Positions 12,357-23,494 of a stretch of DNA of 64,000 bases are shown here, in pieces (position 1 is the stretch's first letter; each line of letters begins with the position of its first letter). Source of the DNA: Hemerocallis citrina (lineage: Eukaryota; Streptophyta; Magnoliopsida; Asparagales; Asphodelaceae); assembly GCA_017893485.1 (NCBI GenBank), contig CM030362.1, positions 264,163,073 to 264,227,072 of the forward strand, given 5' to 3'. Position numbers and translations under genes: made by a program. The notes under the pieces were generated by a model, which worked only from the letters and a program-made list of their open reading frames with translations, was not told where the DNA came from and did no database searches.

Positions 12357-15300
12357 TGTAACACCTCGAATTTTTAAAATACCGGAAATACTTGTTTTTA
12401 TATATTTGGAGTGGTGAAAAATTATTTTTGATATATTTTATTTAAATATTGATATCAGTATGGATATTTGTAGTAGATTGGTGTTATTGATATATATTGA
12501 AGCCATGAGTTGAGATTTTATGTGAATAAATATTGTTTATTTTATTTTATAATTTTGAAGGATTACTACGAGATAATTGCAATGTATTTTGTATTGTTGG
12601 TGCTATTAAAGAAAAGAATTGGGGTTTACTTGAAATATTTTGGAGGTCTGGGGGTCTATTTGTAAACATCCATTTATAAAGATATTATTATTATTATAAT
12701 TTTATTTTAATAAACCCCCCCCCCCTTCCCTCATCTTCCCCGTTTCCTTCTTTTTTCCTTTTTCGATCGGACGCAAAAAAAAAGGGCCAGCCGAACCCAT
12801 CGGCCGGCCTTCTTCCCTTCCCAAATCCGATCCATTTTTCGATGGTTTTCAAATTTATTCGGGGGGATAGCTAGTTGGAGGGTCCTCTACGTCGTGGTGG
12901 TATCCGTTTTTCGAATGGATTTCGAAAAGGTAAACCCTAGATTTTATTTTTGTATAAAATTTAGTGTGGTTAATTTATTTTGAGTAGACTAGTTATGGTA
13001 GGGAGATTAGAAGATGTTAGGGGTAGTAGAGGCGAGAAATTAGCATATTATTAGAGAGTTTGCATGTTGTTAATAAATTGGGGTTTTGGGTTTGTAAAAG
13101 AGAATTATGTAGGTATAAATTATTTCTTGTATAGTAATGGAAAATATAGTTGAGTTATTAAGATATTTTGTGGGTGAGTTTAGTCATTGTTTAGGGGATA
13201 AAAACCCCCGTAGGAATTTATCTATTACGTGCATTGCACGTGTGCATCTCAGGCATTCAATAAAATGCCTGATTGATGTTAGGATTAGTGCTACTATTTA
13301 TTGTGGTTGATTTAGATGATTTGAGCCCTAATTGCGTTGAAATTTGATAATAGGATATGTTAACAAGTTTGGATGTGGAACGGCGTGCTGGCGTATCCGG
13401 TCTTCGCGGGATGCTATGTGAGTATGATTGTTTTATTTAATGTATCTAATGTGCCATGCAAATTTTAAATTAACGTCGTCGTGTGTTGATGTTTGTAGAT
13501 AAATAGTTATATGCTTCAGGTTTGAAATGATCAGAGATATGTGTGTGTATGTGTGATGTGTGATCTTATGACTAATGTGAGAAAGATGGAAAGTATGGTG
13601 TGTATGATGTGATATTGTGATGCGATAATAAGATGAAGTGAATGATGTGGTGTATGTGTACTAGGTGTGTTATGTGGGTGATAAATTGGAAAATGCTATG
13701 TGATAGAGTGATGCGAAATTGATATGATGTATGTGTGACGTGTGGGTTGTAAATGAGAATTTGATACGATAATTGCTGAGACTAATGGTTTGCGTATGCT
13801 TATATGAATTTAATGGAGATATATGCTTTCATGGTATGTTATAATGGTAAAATTGTATTATAAAGGAGTTATATTCTTAAGACGTTATGATATACAGGAG
13901 ATATCTATATATATGGAGTTATATTATAACGAAGAGATATATATATGGAGAAATATTATAAAGGAGATATATTATAAATGAATATGCGGAGATATTTTAT
14001 TAAAGGAGTTATTATATTAAAGGAGTTATTATAAAGGAGTTATATATTGCCCCAAATTATATTTGGGGAATAGGAGTTATATATACATTTATATTGCCCC
14101 AAATTATATTTGGGGAACAGGAGTTATATATGTATTAATATTGCCCCAAATTTTATATTTGGGGAACAGCAGTTATATTGTGAAGGAGTATATAATAAAG
14201 GAGATATGTATATGTATATAAAGGAGAATTAAATATTGCAGTGCCGCACAATCTCCCGGGGTCTGGGCTAGACCCCACAGGCCCGGGATACACCCGGGAA
14301 CAGGAGTTATATATTGCCCCAAATTATATTTGGGGAACAGGAGTTATATATATATTAATATTGCCCCAAATTTTATATTTGGGGATCAGGAGTTATATAT
14401 TGCCCCAAATTATATTTGGGGATCAGGAGTTTCCCTCGCTGGTATAGGGCCAGGAGGAAGACATAGCCTCGGATGTGTAAGACTCTGTGTGAGCATCGAT
14501 CGCGTGTTATATTTTACTTTTGACTAGCCTTTTGGCTTTAGTCTTGGTTGGACAAGCGCGCAACCGTACTTTCAATCCAGCCCACAAATGGTAGATACTT
14601 AGGACACCTGGATCTGGGTGATGTGGTGGGTTAGCGGGATTGAAATGTACGGGATGGGAGGCACAGAGATTCCTGTGTTGTACGAGGAGGTCAGTTGTGT
14701 GGGCACTGAAAAGGAGAAAATATAAAGGTGTATATGTGTATTGAAAGAATGTATGTATATATAAAGCTATTGATGATATGATATATTATGGAGATTATTT
14801 ATATTATGGGAGATGTGAATATACTACGGGAGATATATATGTATATATTGGCATTTGGTTTGAGATGAGATGTGATATTACCCAGACTATGTGTTTGGAG
14901 TGCGGTGAGTATTACCCAAGCTATCGGCTTTGGGGTGTGATATGTGATTGCCCAAACTATGTTTGGGATATGGAGTATATTGTGATAATAATGAAAGTGA
15001 AGTTAATGGCATTTTGTGATAGGAGTGATATGTTACTGATGCGATGAAATGCAAGTAAATTGCCATGTGTACTGAGATGTTATGTTTTGTGTTATAAGAC
15101 ATGAGTTAATATGATATAATGAGAAGAGATGCTTATGTTTATGATGTGATACATGATAAAATACCATAAGATAAATAGCTGTGTTATAAGTTTGTGTGCC
15201 CTGGGAATTGTGACTAGGAACTACTCGCCTGCTATTTCAGAGGAAATAGTGGGAACTACCTGCCTAGGCATAATTTTCAGGATAAACAGATGAGTTGTTG

Positions 15301-17118
15301 ATATGCTGGTTGTATTGTGAGTTGGAAATAAAAGTAAAGATGATGGTGAAAATAAGCGATATGATGAGATTGGAATGAAAAGAAAGTAAATGGTGAATTA
15401 TAATGTGATGATACGTGGGGTGAATGTGTTATTATGAGGTTAAGCGTGGGGAAGGTTATGCGATTAAAATGAATGTTAGAAATAAAGAAGAGGAGTTATG
15501 CAATCATGAATGAAAGGTAAGGTGAGATATAATAGGAGAATGAAAAGTTATAGTAAGCGGTATTATGAGTTGTGGATGGAGATTTAAGTAAAATACAGTA
15601 TGATATGAGTGGTTCCACCTTGGAATTGTGTCAAGGAACTACCTGCCCGCTGTTTCTGTGGAAATGGTGGGAACTACCTGCCTTGGCATAATTCGCAGGG
15701 TGAGTGGGCATAATAGTGCCAGTGATTAATGGAAATGAAGAATTAAATGAGTGAAGATGAAAGTAAGTTAGTTATCAATCAGATTGAATAATAATTGAAT
15801 GAAATAATGAGATGTACTAATGGTGTGATGAAACGCAAGCCCCTCGCATAGTGAAATGAAATGTGATATTTACGTGATCCGACATAAATGAGTAGGATAT
15901 TCTGGAAATGAATGCGTATGTTTAGGAGGCTATAAAAATAGATAATTGTGATGTTATTCAGTAAATTAAATACTTGTAATGAGATGTCATGATGATGTAG
16001 ATGGTATGGTTGTATGTGTGCGATGTATGTAATGAGAGAAGGGTTGTGAAAATGATTATGAAAGAAAATATGCCGTATATAATACTAGTAAATGAAGTGC
16101 ATGGTTTATAAGGATGAAGAAAAGATGTAGTAAGATCATGTGTATGTATATATAAAGAAATGCTCCTGTGGCAATAATTGTGGAAGGATCGATATTTGTG
16201 TCAGGAAATTCAAACGTAAAGGTAATGGATCGTATGTGACTTGTCTTATGCAAATATAAGATATATGTCGTTAGTGTGATGTATATAGAGAATTGGGTGA
16301 AGTTATGGGTAAGTGAATAGTTGAATGCAGGATTGACAAAGTATTTGATATATCGTTATAGTGATGATGTTGTTGAACTCAGGATTCGGGTTGCCTTATC
16401 TTACTTGGTATTCGTAAGTTTAAATTATTTTCTTTGTACTATTTTAAATTGTTATTTGATTAATAATTATACTCACACTAGAAATGGCTAACCCCTTAGT
16501 GTTTGGGGGATTAGGGGAGTCAGAGGACTACCCTAGATCCCCTATTGTTACAGGTTCCCATCAGTGCAGAGAGGAGGCGTAGTTTGCAGGGTGAGGATTT
16601 ATTTTAAAAAGTTTTGTATTAATTAGTTAGAATGAGAGGTAATTTTATGTTTTAAATTGCATTATGGATGTATAAGTATGTAAATGATGATGGTGAGCAT
16701 AGTATGGAGTAGTATGTGGTGGTTGTGACCCGTACCCACCTTGTTGTGGTGTACCGGGCTCTGTGGTAGGTTTTACAAAGCTTTTTCTAAAATTTTACCT
16801 TGTTTTCCAAAGAAATTTATCGTTTTTATTTGATAATTGATAATCCGTTATGAGTTTGGCCCCCAGAGCATTATATTATATTGCCTGTGTGTTTCTGCTC
16901 ATTTTGTCCTGGGTAGCCCATGAAAATATTATGTGGATTGTGAGCCACGGAATTTTGAGCAGAATTCCGTAAGCTTTTTGTGTTTCGGGGCAAAATTTAC
17001 TCGGGAGACTCTGCCAAAATTTTTCCTGAAATATAACTTTCTTAGTTTATGATTAAAGTGATATAGAAATTGAAAGATTTGAGTTCGGAGTCAAAAAAAA
17101 AAAAATTGGGGCGTTACA
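12357..17118 (+). repeat. 3' LTR of element C, complete
   Basis: It starts TGTAACACCTCG and ends GGGGCGTTACA. The first 1.5 kb (12357-13904) has no second copy in the window. A poly-C run lies near 12714-12725. The second hairpin array (six copies, 14049-14421) mirrors the one in the left LTR. The small open frames here recur identically in both LTRs and look like LTR sequence, not genes. Confidence 0.85.
14049..14421. repeat. Array of six small hairpins (right LTR of element C)
   Basis: This is the same array as at 8024-8396, in the right LTR. CCCCAAAT/ATTTGGGG arms are kept in nearly all copies, including one restored CCCC where the left LTR has CCCT (near 8340). Confidence 0.85.
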
Positions 17119-17374
17119 GCTGCTACACTTGAAAATATCACCAAATTCCAAACACTTTGCCATCACCTACATTCTCTGACTAAATTCATATATACAACCG
17201 CCAAAATTACCCACCATAATTGACGATCAGAAATTAATAACAACAACATCAACTACACTTACACTTAAGAACCATATTTTCCAATAATTAGTTACAACAG
17301 GTTAAAACCCACAAAATCAATAAACAAAAATTACAACCTCCAAAATGCATTGGCTAAGCACTGGGCGTGTAATT
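17119..17374 (-). other. AT-rich 3' flank of the MAIN-like pseudogene
   Basis: This A/T-rich stretch lies between the element C LTR end and the last recognisable codons of the MAIN-like pseudogene. It would be the 3' untranslated region of that gene. No other signal is seen. Confidence 0.4.
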
Positions 17375-19512
17375 CTATGGTGCTCGCCTCTTCCGAGCAG
17401 GGTTTCGGCGTCGCAACGTGGTTGGCGAATTGGGGATTTGTTCAGATCCACCCTCCTCTTGTTGTACGTCTCCGACAACCCTCAACCCATTCTCTTCATC
17501 CTGCGCTTGTTCGTGAGATGGATGTGAAGTTGAACCTTGTCGTTCTCTGATCTCACGGTCCCGTTGCCCCATCAATGAAGCTGGCCTGCCCCCTCACACT
17601 TTTACGTCGGCCCCCCCTCGGTCTGTGTAATGCTCGATCCAAACGTTCGGCACATCCCAAAGCATCCATATTGCTACGGCATGAAAGGAGCATCCTCCGA
17701 GCGAAACTCTTCATAGGCGTGCCCACATTACTTTTTAGTACCTCCGCGCATTCTTTTGCCATGTCCATCTTGTTATCAATCTAAATCAGAAAAAACCAAC
17801 AAAAATAATTACACAAATTAAATAATTGAAAGAATTCATGAACTTCACGTATAAAGAACATTAAAATAAATATGAAGATTGAAGTTACCACTGTACGTAT
17901 AGCTGTGGCCTTCGGTTGGAACATGGGTTGTGAATTGGAATATGCGGGTAATGGTTCAATCTCCCTCTCCTCAATTTCTCGTTGGATACCAGCAGGTAGT
18001 ACTGTATCGGGAGAGATGTACAAATGTGTATATTGTCGGAACCAAGTCATTCACTTTCCTTGCACTCTTCCATCGTACTCTGGAACATTGACGAGTACAA
18101 GTTCAAACCGTCGCTCGTTCCATTCTGTAACGTGAACACGATGATAATCTGCCCAATCATGAGTAGGCATGCGGCCAGTACCCCTAACGGCGTGTAACTC
18201 ATGATCGTATAGGTCTGCGCAGCTTGGGGGACTATCTTGTTGAAGATTGAACTGACGAAGGACTCTTTCCGGTCGCGGATGCTCGACTATACCGAAGTTG
18301 ATGAGGGAAGCCGTCGTCAGCCACAACTGCGACCCAGTGGTGCATATTGGCGGTAGTCTTCCCACACGCTCGGATGTATACGGCGCCCAAATCACGAACT
18401 CTTCACGTAGTTGGTCGAGCTCGTCTCTGTAGTACATTATTACACCCTTGGGGTTGTCTTTGTAACTCCTTGTACCGGCCAAATATACCCCTAATGGTGC
18501 TAACATAGCAGGATCTTCAGGTTGGGCCATCCAACCATCCTTAGGTCTCCTAATGCAGGGACGACCCAAGTGCAGTCGCTCCCAGGACCAAATCTGTAAC
18601 AAAACCATCGGTCCGGTCATTTCTGATGATTCTAGCGCTACATGACACAACGCCCTGTATAGCATTGCCAACGCGCAACTTTCCCAGCTGTACTGGCCAG
18701 CTAAGCCTAGGTCGGCGAGCAATCGTACGTACATGACGTGTACCGTATCGCCCGATGAGTTAGACAATAGAACCCCTCCGATCACCGTTAGAATGTAGGC
18801 TCTGGTGTAGGACTGTACATAGTCATCGAGCGATTCATTGGTCAGCGTCCCATCAAAATGTCCCTTCAACCAAGATAGTCGGATTGATTGTCCTAGGAAA
18901 ATGGTATCGTCTTCCGCAGCCAACTCATCAAACTCTGTACCGAGCAGTTCGTTGCACATATCTATTTTATCAAAGTTAATATTGCCCGTCACGGCAAACC
19001 CATCTATTGGAAGACCGGATATCATCGCTATATCCTGTAGCGTCACCGTCATCTCTCTGACTGGTAGATGGAATGTGTGTGACTCTGGCCTCCAGCGCTC
19101 CACGAGTGCCGAGAGAAGTACTCGGTCGAGTTTAACATTCCCCATCATGCTGATTCCATAGAAACCAGCCGCTACAAGGTGCTCGACAATACGTGGATGC
19201 ACCCTCATGGTCTCGTGGGTGCGGAAATTACACCTACGCGTCGTTCCACCCCACACTTCCGTAGATCTGTGGCGATCTTGCAAGGTCAGTTCGCCGGGAT
19301 TTATTGGTCCGGGACCACGACGTCCTGTCATCGAAGAGGATGCACCAACCTACACGAACCAAAAAAACATAATTATTATTAGTCTAAAATAAATATCACT
19401 AAATACAAAATTAGGGACAATACAAGTTATTAGTTCTCACATTCTCTGTGGAATATTCCCCCCGTGCTTCCTGGGATGTCCTTCCCCTTCCGGTTTCCCT
19501 CGTTCTGGCCAT
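17375..19512 (-). pseudogene. MAIN-like plant mobile domain (PMD) gene, disrupted
   Basis: The main exon encodes a protein resembling Arabidopsis MAIN/MAIL1, nuclear proteins linked to gene expression and transposon silencing. The PMD core includes HPRIVEHLVAAGFYG, RWRPESHTFHLP, GEMTVTLQD-like MTVTLQDIAMISGLPIDG, and W-rich blocks toward the C-terminus. I infer three exons with GT-AG borders and matching phase: 19512-19441 (begins MARTRETGRG), 19349-17889, and 17780 onward. Two lesions are visible: an in-frame TGA at 18053-18051, immediately before MTWFRQYTHLYISP, and a frameshift near 17575, after which the basic tail LRRRNPARKRRAP continues in another frame to 17375. PMD genes are often associated with transposons, so this may be mobile-element cargo. 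The family call is firm; the exon model is inference. Confidence 0.75.
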
Positions 19513-19684
19513 TTCTCTGTAACAAAGTTTGCATATATGAAACTAATTACTCGCCGAAAATTACCAAACATAAACCAACGAGATGAAAAAATTTCAAGAG
19601 TTTGCTTATACGCGTCAAAACAACACAAACGAGATGCAAAAATTGCTAAATTTCGTCGACAACTAGGGCACACCAAACACAAGC

Positions 19685-20520
19685 CAACGCAACTTGTAGA
19701 AGTGAGTTCCGACCCACGGTTTGAAATATACGCCCGTGTATCTTTTTCACTCTTTAAAATAGAGCGGGAAGCGATACAATGACGTATCTCGCATACCGTG
19801 GGTCGGAACTCACAAATACAAGTTCCGTTGCGTTGTGAATGGTTAGACGAACCTGCGTGCACCGTTTCGAATTTTTTCGACTTCATTTAAGCATTTTTGT
19901 ATTGCGACCATACTAAAAAAAATTCGAGGTATATTGAAGTATTTTCATATACGTGTAAAAACAACATAAACGAGATGCAAAAAATCCAAAAAATCCGACT
20001 TTGGGTCGGGATCCCCACACACAGGCCAATGCAACTAGTAAATGGGAGTTCTGAACCACGGTTTGAAAGATACGGCCGTGTATCGTTTTCACTATTGAAA
20101 ACTCAGCGGAATGCGATACATAGACGTATCTCACAAACCGCGGGTCGGAACTCGCATGTTCAGGTTGGTATGACTTGTGAGTGGTGAGACCAACCTACTC
20201 GCAAAGTTACGTATTATTTGGACTTCGTTTAAGCTATTTTCACCTCAAAACGTATTCCACAAGTTCCGAGGTGGATTAAAGGTTTTTTTATATAGGCGTC
20301 AAAACAACAAAAATGATAAACTTATTTTCTAAATTTGGGCGTCACCTCTGGCACACCAAACACGAGCCACCGAAACTTGCAGATGTGAGTTTTGACTCTC
20401 GGTCTGAAAGATACGGCCGTGTATCACTTTATATCCGTTGTATTGAATTGAAATGATAAACGGACGTATCTCACAAATCGTGAGACGGAAATCACCTCTA
20501 CAAGTTCCGTTACCTTCTAC
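19685..20520. repeat. Three tandem ~340 bp units, each with a long imperfect hairpin
   Basis: Units lie at about 19685-19840, 20025-20180 and 20361-20520. Each has a left arm (CAACTTGTAGAAGTGAGTTC-like, then CACGGTTTGAAAKATACG) and a right arm that is its approximate reverse complement (CGTATCTCRCAWACC, then GTCGGAACTCRC). The arms are about 45-50 bp with a ~50 bp spacer containing CGTGTATC. The copies are diverged. The array lies directly upstream of the first inferred exon of the MAIN-like gene. No coding content is recognised. Confidence 0.75.
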
Positions 20521-20759
20521 ACGGCGAGTCCGACCTACTCGTACAAATTGAATTTTTTCATCTCGTTTTTTTTCATCTCCTATATTCCACCGCTACAACT
20601 ACCACTACATCTACGAAAATGTCAACAAAATGTATACAACATACAAGATGAGAGCTAATTATATACTCTCTAAATTATAGACTACACTACTACGCATAAT
20701 ACCAAAAAAACAAACTCCAAAATTGAAAAAGAAAATCAATAAATTCAAAGAGTTCATTA

Positions 20760-21240
20760 TAGTAAATTGGGATTAAGAAAATACATGGTCCAAAGAGAGA
20801 GTGATAGAGAGTTGGCGAAGATGTGAGAAGCCGTTGCACGCGGTTGTAGACAAAGGAAGACAATTTGTGCTAGGGTTTAGATGATTTGGGAATTTGGATG
20901 TGAAGTTAGGGTTTGCTGTATTGGGGAGAGGAAGAGAGAGATAAAAAGCTTTCCACAAGGGGCGGAGATCGAGAAGGCAAAGAAATCGATGCCAAAGGGG
21001 TTGGGAGAGTGAACTAGGGTTTGGGGATGGGTATCGGGAGCTCGAGAGAAAGAGAGATAGTGTTTGTGACGAAGTGAGGGAGATGAAGCCCTGAGTGTGT
21101 ACAAGTGTTTGGAAAAATACTTGTACATACCTAGGCTGTTGTTGGAAACAACGGCCAAGGTATGTTTTTTTTATAAAAAAACAACCTAGGCCGTTGTTTT
21201 CAACAACGGCCTAAGTGATTTTTTCGACAAAAAAAAACTT
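20760..21240 (-). other. Promoter/5'-leader-like segment with palindromes
   Basis: Read on the minus strand, CT-rich leader-like DNA (about 21095-20780) follows two palindromic blocks: 21187-21213 (TAGGCCGTTGTT / AACAACGGCCTA) and an imperfect copy near 21133-21158. The arrangement resembles a transposon end placed against a gene's 5' end, as at 40880-41068 and 51064-51620. No CACTA terminus is visible here. It could be the 5' region of the MAIN-like gene. Confidence 0.4.
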
Positions 21241-21435
21241 GACGCCAAAAAAATGCTAAGTCCCAAACGTTTTTTGGCGTGAATTAACGAAATTACCCCT
21301 CCACTTTTCACTTCGTTAGTGGGAGACTTTAGTGGGTTTCGATCACAGCCGCTGATCATGATCAAGGGTGATCGGATGGCTGAGATGGCTGTTTTCCAAC
21401 CCGTTGAAAACGGATCCGTTTTCAACTGAGCAAAT

Positions 21436-21438
<3 letters not shown>

Positions 21439-21492
<54 letters not shown>
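21439..21492. repeat. (TA)n microsatellite
   Basis: About 27 uninterrupted TA units lie exactly where the 3' LTR of the neighbouring Athila-type fragment would be expected to start. Confidence 0.95.
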
Positions 21493-21495
<3 letters not shown>

Positions 21496-22900
21496 CCATC
21501 CCCCAAGCTTAAATATCACATTGTCCTCAATGGAAAAGGAAAAAGAAAAACAAAAGGAATACGAAAAGTTTAGAATTGCTCCCTGATTCGTGTTAAAATT
21601 CTGGACGCACGGCGTTCAGTGTTTCAGTGATATCTGAAGTTGTAGATGTCCAAATTGCCTGATTTATTTTGTTCATGAAAGCTAAGACAATTTTCTTCGA
21701 TCGGTATTTTATACACTTTTCCAAATTCGGATTGTATCTTACTCAAAAATAGCCATCAATGTCGGTCCAGAAAACAACTCCGCCAAGCGACCCCCAAACT
21801 CATGCAATCCTATAAAATAAATTCAAAAATTAAAATTAAAATAAACTAAAGGGAAAATATTATCTAAATGCAGCAAATGAAAGTATGGGTTGCCTCCCAA
21901 GAAGCGCTAAGTTTTAAGTCTTCAGCCAAACTTGATGGCAGAGATGGTTATGTGATGCCAAGATCCAACAACATCAAAACATCTTTTCTAATAACTTTCT
22001 TCATGTTTAGATTAGGTTTTCTTTGAGCATCCCCCAAGCTAGATGGCATTGGTTGAAGCTTGAGTTTAAGTTTCTTTCTTGACAATGGCGTTCTTGATAT
22101 CCCCACCTCCTTGAATGTCAGCTGAGAAGAAAAATTAAAAAATGGTGGAACTTGAACGTATTCCAAAATCTTTTCTTTCTCAGATTCAAGAGTTGCTAAT
22201 TTGTTGGACACATTTTAATTGGTAATTTCTCAACTTCCGCTCTATGCGTCTCTCCCACAATTAGATTAGTCTCACAAACTTGAAAACATGAGTGAGCTTT
22301 AGCACCAACCTCTACAGATTTAAAAACAACAAACATTACTTGCTCATCCTCAACCCTCAAAATAAGTTTTCCTTGTTGGACATCAATCAAAGCTCTCCCC
22401 GTAGTTAGAAAGGGTCTCCCCAAAATCAAAGGGATTTGTTCATCTTCCTCCATGTCAAGCACAATAAAATTAGCGAGAAATATGAACTTGTCTACTTTCA
22501 CCAAAACATCCTCAATTACTCCTCTTGAGTACTTAATAGATTTGTCCGCCAATTGCAATGAGATTGTGGTCGGTTTTGCTTATCCAATATCTAATTTCCT
22601 GAAAACAGAATAAGACATAAGATTAATACTTACTCCTAAATCACATAATGCTTTATCAAAAGATGAATTTCCAATAGTGCAAGAAATTGTAAAACTCCCT
22701 TGATCTTCAAGTTCAGGAGGTAGCTTCTTTTGTAAAATTGCACTACTTCCTTCGGTTGGCATCACCGTCTCATGTTCCTCCAGCTTCCTTTTGATTTATA
22801 AAATATCTTTCAAAAATTTAGCATATTTAGGCATTTGTTCTAAAGCTTCAATAAGAGGAATATTAATATGCAATTACTTAAAAATATTTAAAAAAATTTA
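21493..22900 (-). pseudogene. Athila-type Ty3/gypsy fragment: protease and start of RT
   Basis: On the minus strand, 22765-22580 and 22558-22196 (two frames) encode the Athila aspartic protease region: PPELEDQGSFTISCTIGNSS, CDLGVSINLMSYSVFRKL, ADKSIKYSRGVIEDVLVKVD and IPLILGRPFLTTGRALIDVQ. The catalytic DSG/DTG-type triad appears as DLG, as is common in this lineage. At 21948-22211 the start of RT is hinted at by VIRKDVLMLLDLGI. The sequence then jumps to AGCGCTTCTTGGGAGGCAAC (minus, near 21905) and, near 21500, to a purine tract (TTAAGCTTGGGGGATGG), typical of the 3' end of these elements. Most of pol and both LTRs are missing. This is a deletion remnant. Confidence 0.75.
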
Positions 22901-23180
22901 AAACAGATTATCAAGCTTGTTAGAATACACATGACAAAGAAGTACTATTATAGGATGTAACAATTAGACAGTGAGTACGTGAAGGAGTTTTCAAAAGGAA
23001 TAAAATATTTAGATCATATGTGAGCTTAGAATGTCTAATTCACACAAACTGCATTCATGCACAAACAAAGGGAGGGTCTTGTTTTCCTTTCTTTCATGGA
23101 GCATGAGTGATCAGTGAGGGGAATGCATAACAAAGAGAAGAAAAAAATCAACTACTACAATACTGATCGAACGAACATAC

Positions 23181-23494
23181 CAAGTAGACTATTCCATACA
23201 AGAAAATGCACACTATAAGAACTGTCATCTGCAAACACAAAATGTAAGATACAAGAACTCACTTCAAATATTTAACAGAATTCTACAAGATAAATTGATT
23301 AAGGAAAAAAGACATACAAATGTGCTCACATAAAAACCAACAATAGTGAAGTAGAACGACAATATTCTGAAAAAGTCAAAGAGTTGCCCAAGGCGATAAA
23401 CATCTCTACTCAAGACCTGCTCTCCAGTTCGACCAATAACTTTACCCTAAAAAAAAGCAGTTTGGTTCAAACCAACATATTTTCCTTTTTCAAC
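23181..23494 (-). pseudogene. Callose synthase (glucan synthase-like) gene fragment, two exons
   Basis: Two exons with GT-AG borders are visible. Exon 23494-23318 (59 codons) reads VEKGKYVGLNQTAFF, stop, GKVIGRTGEQ, then YRLGQLFDFFRILSFYF. This matches the conserved callose synthase segment that normally reads GKGRDVGLNQIALFEGKV...GNGEQ. Exon 23228-23181 reads MTVLIVCIFLYGIVYL, the following membrane segment, with phase preserved. One glutamate codon has become TAG. Callose synthases are ~1,900-residue plasma-membrane enzymes making 1,3-beta-glucan from UDP-glucose; this piece is under 5% of one and cannot function. Retained introns mean DNA-level capture or a truncated gene. Confidence 0.8.

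Larger units (their letters stand above)
7880..17118 (+). mobile_element. LARD-like non-autonomous LTR retrotransposon C with 4.76 kb LTRs
   Basis: A 3.2 kb direct repeat (7880-11095 and 13905-17118) is almost identical base for base. The complete right LTR runs from TGTAAC (12357) to GTTACA (17118), giving perfect 6 bp inverted ends and 4762 bp. The 1.26 kb interior has a primer site and a decayed RT trace but no frame that could work. The left LTR lacks its first ~1548 bp. Near-identity of the LTRs says the insertion is recent, so the missing end reflects a later deletion or recombination rather than slow decay. Confidence 0.85.

Noticed and set aside
20877..21158. 93-codon minus-strand frame
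   Set aside because: It lies in CT-rich, leader-like DNA with no recognised domain. It may be part of a 5' untranslated region.
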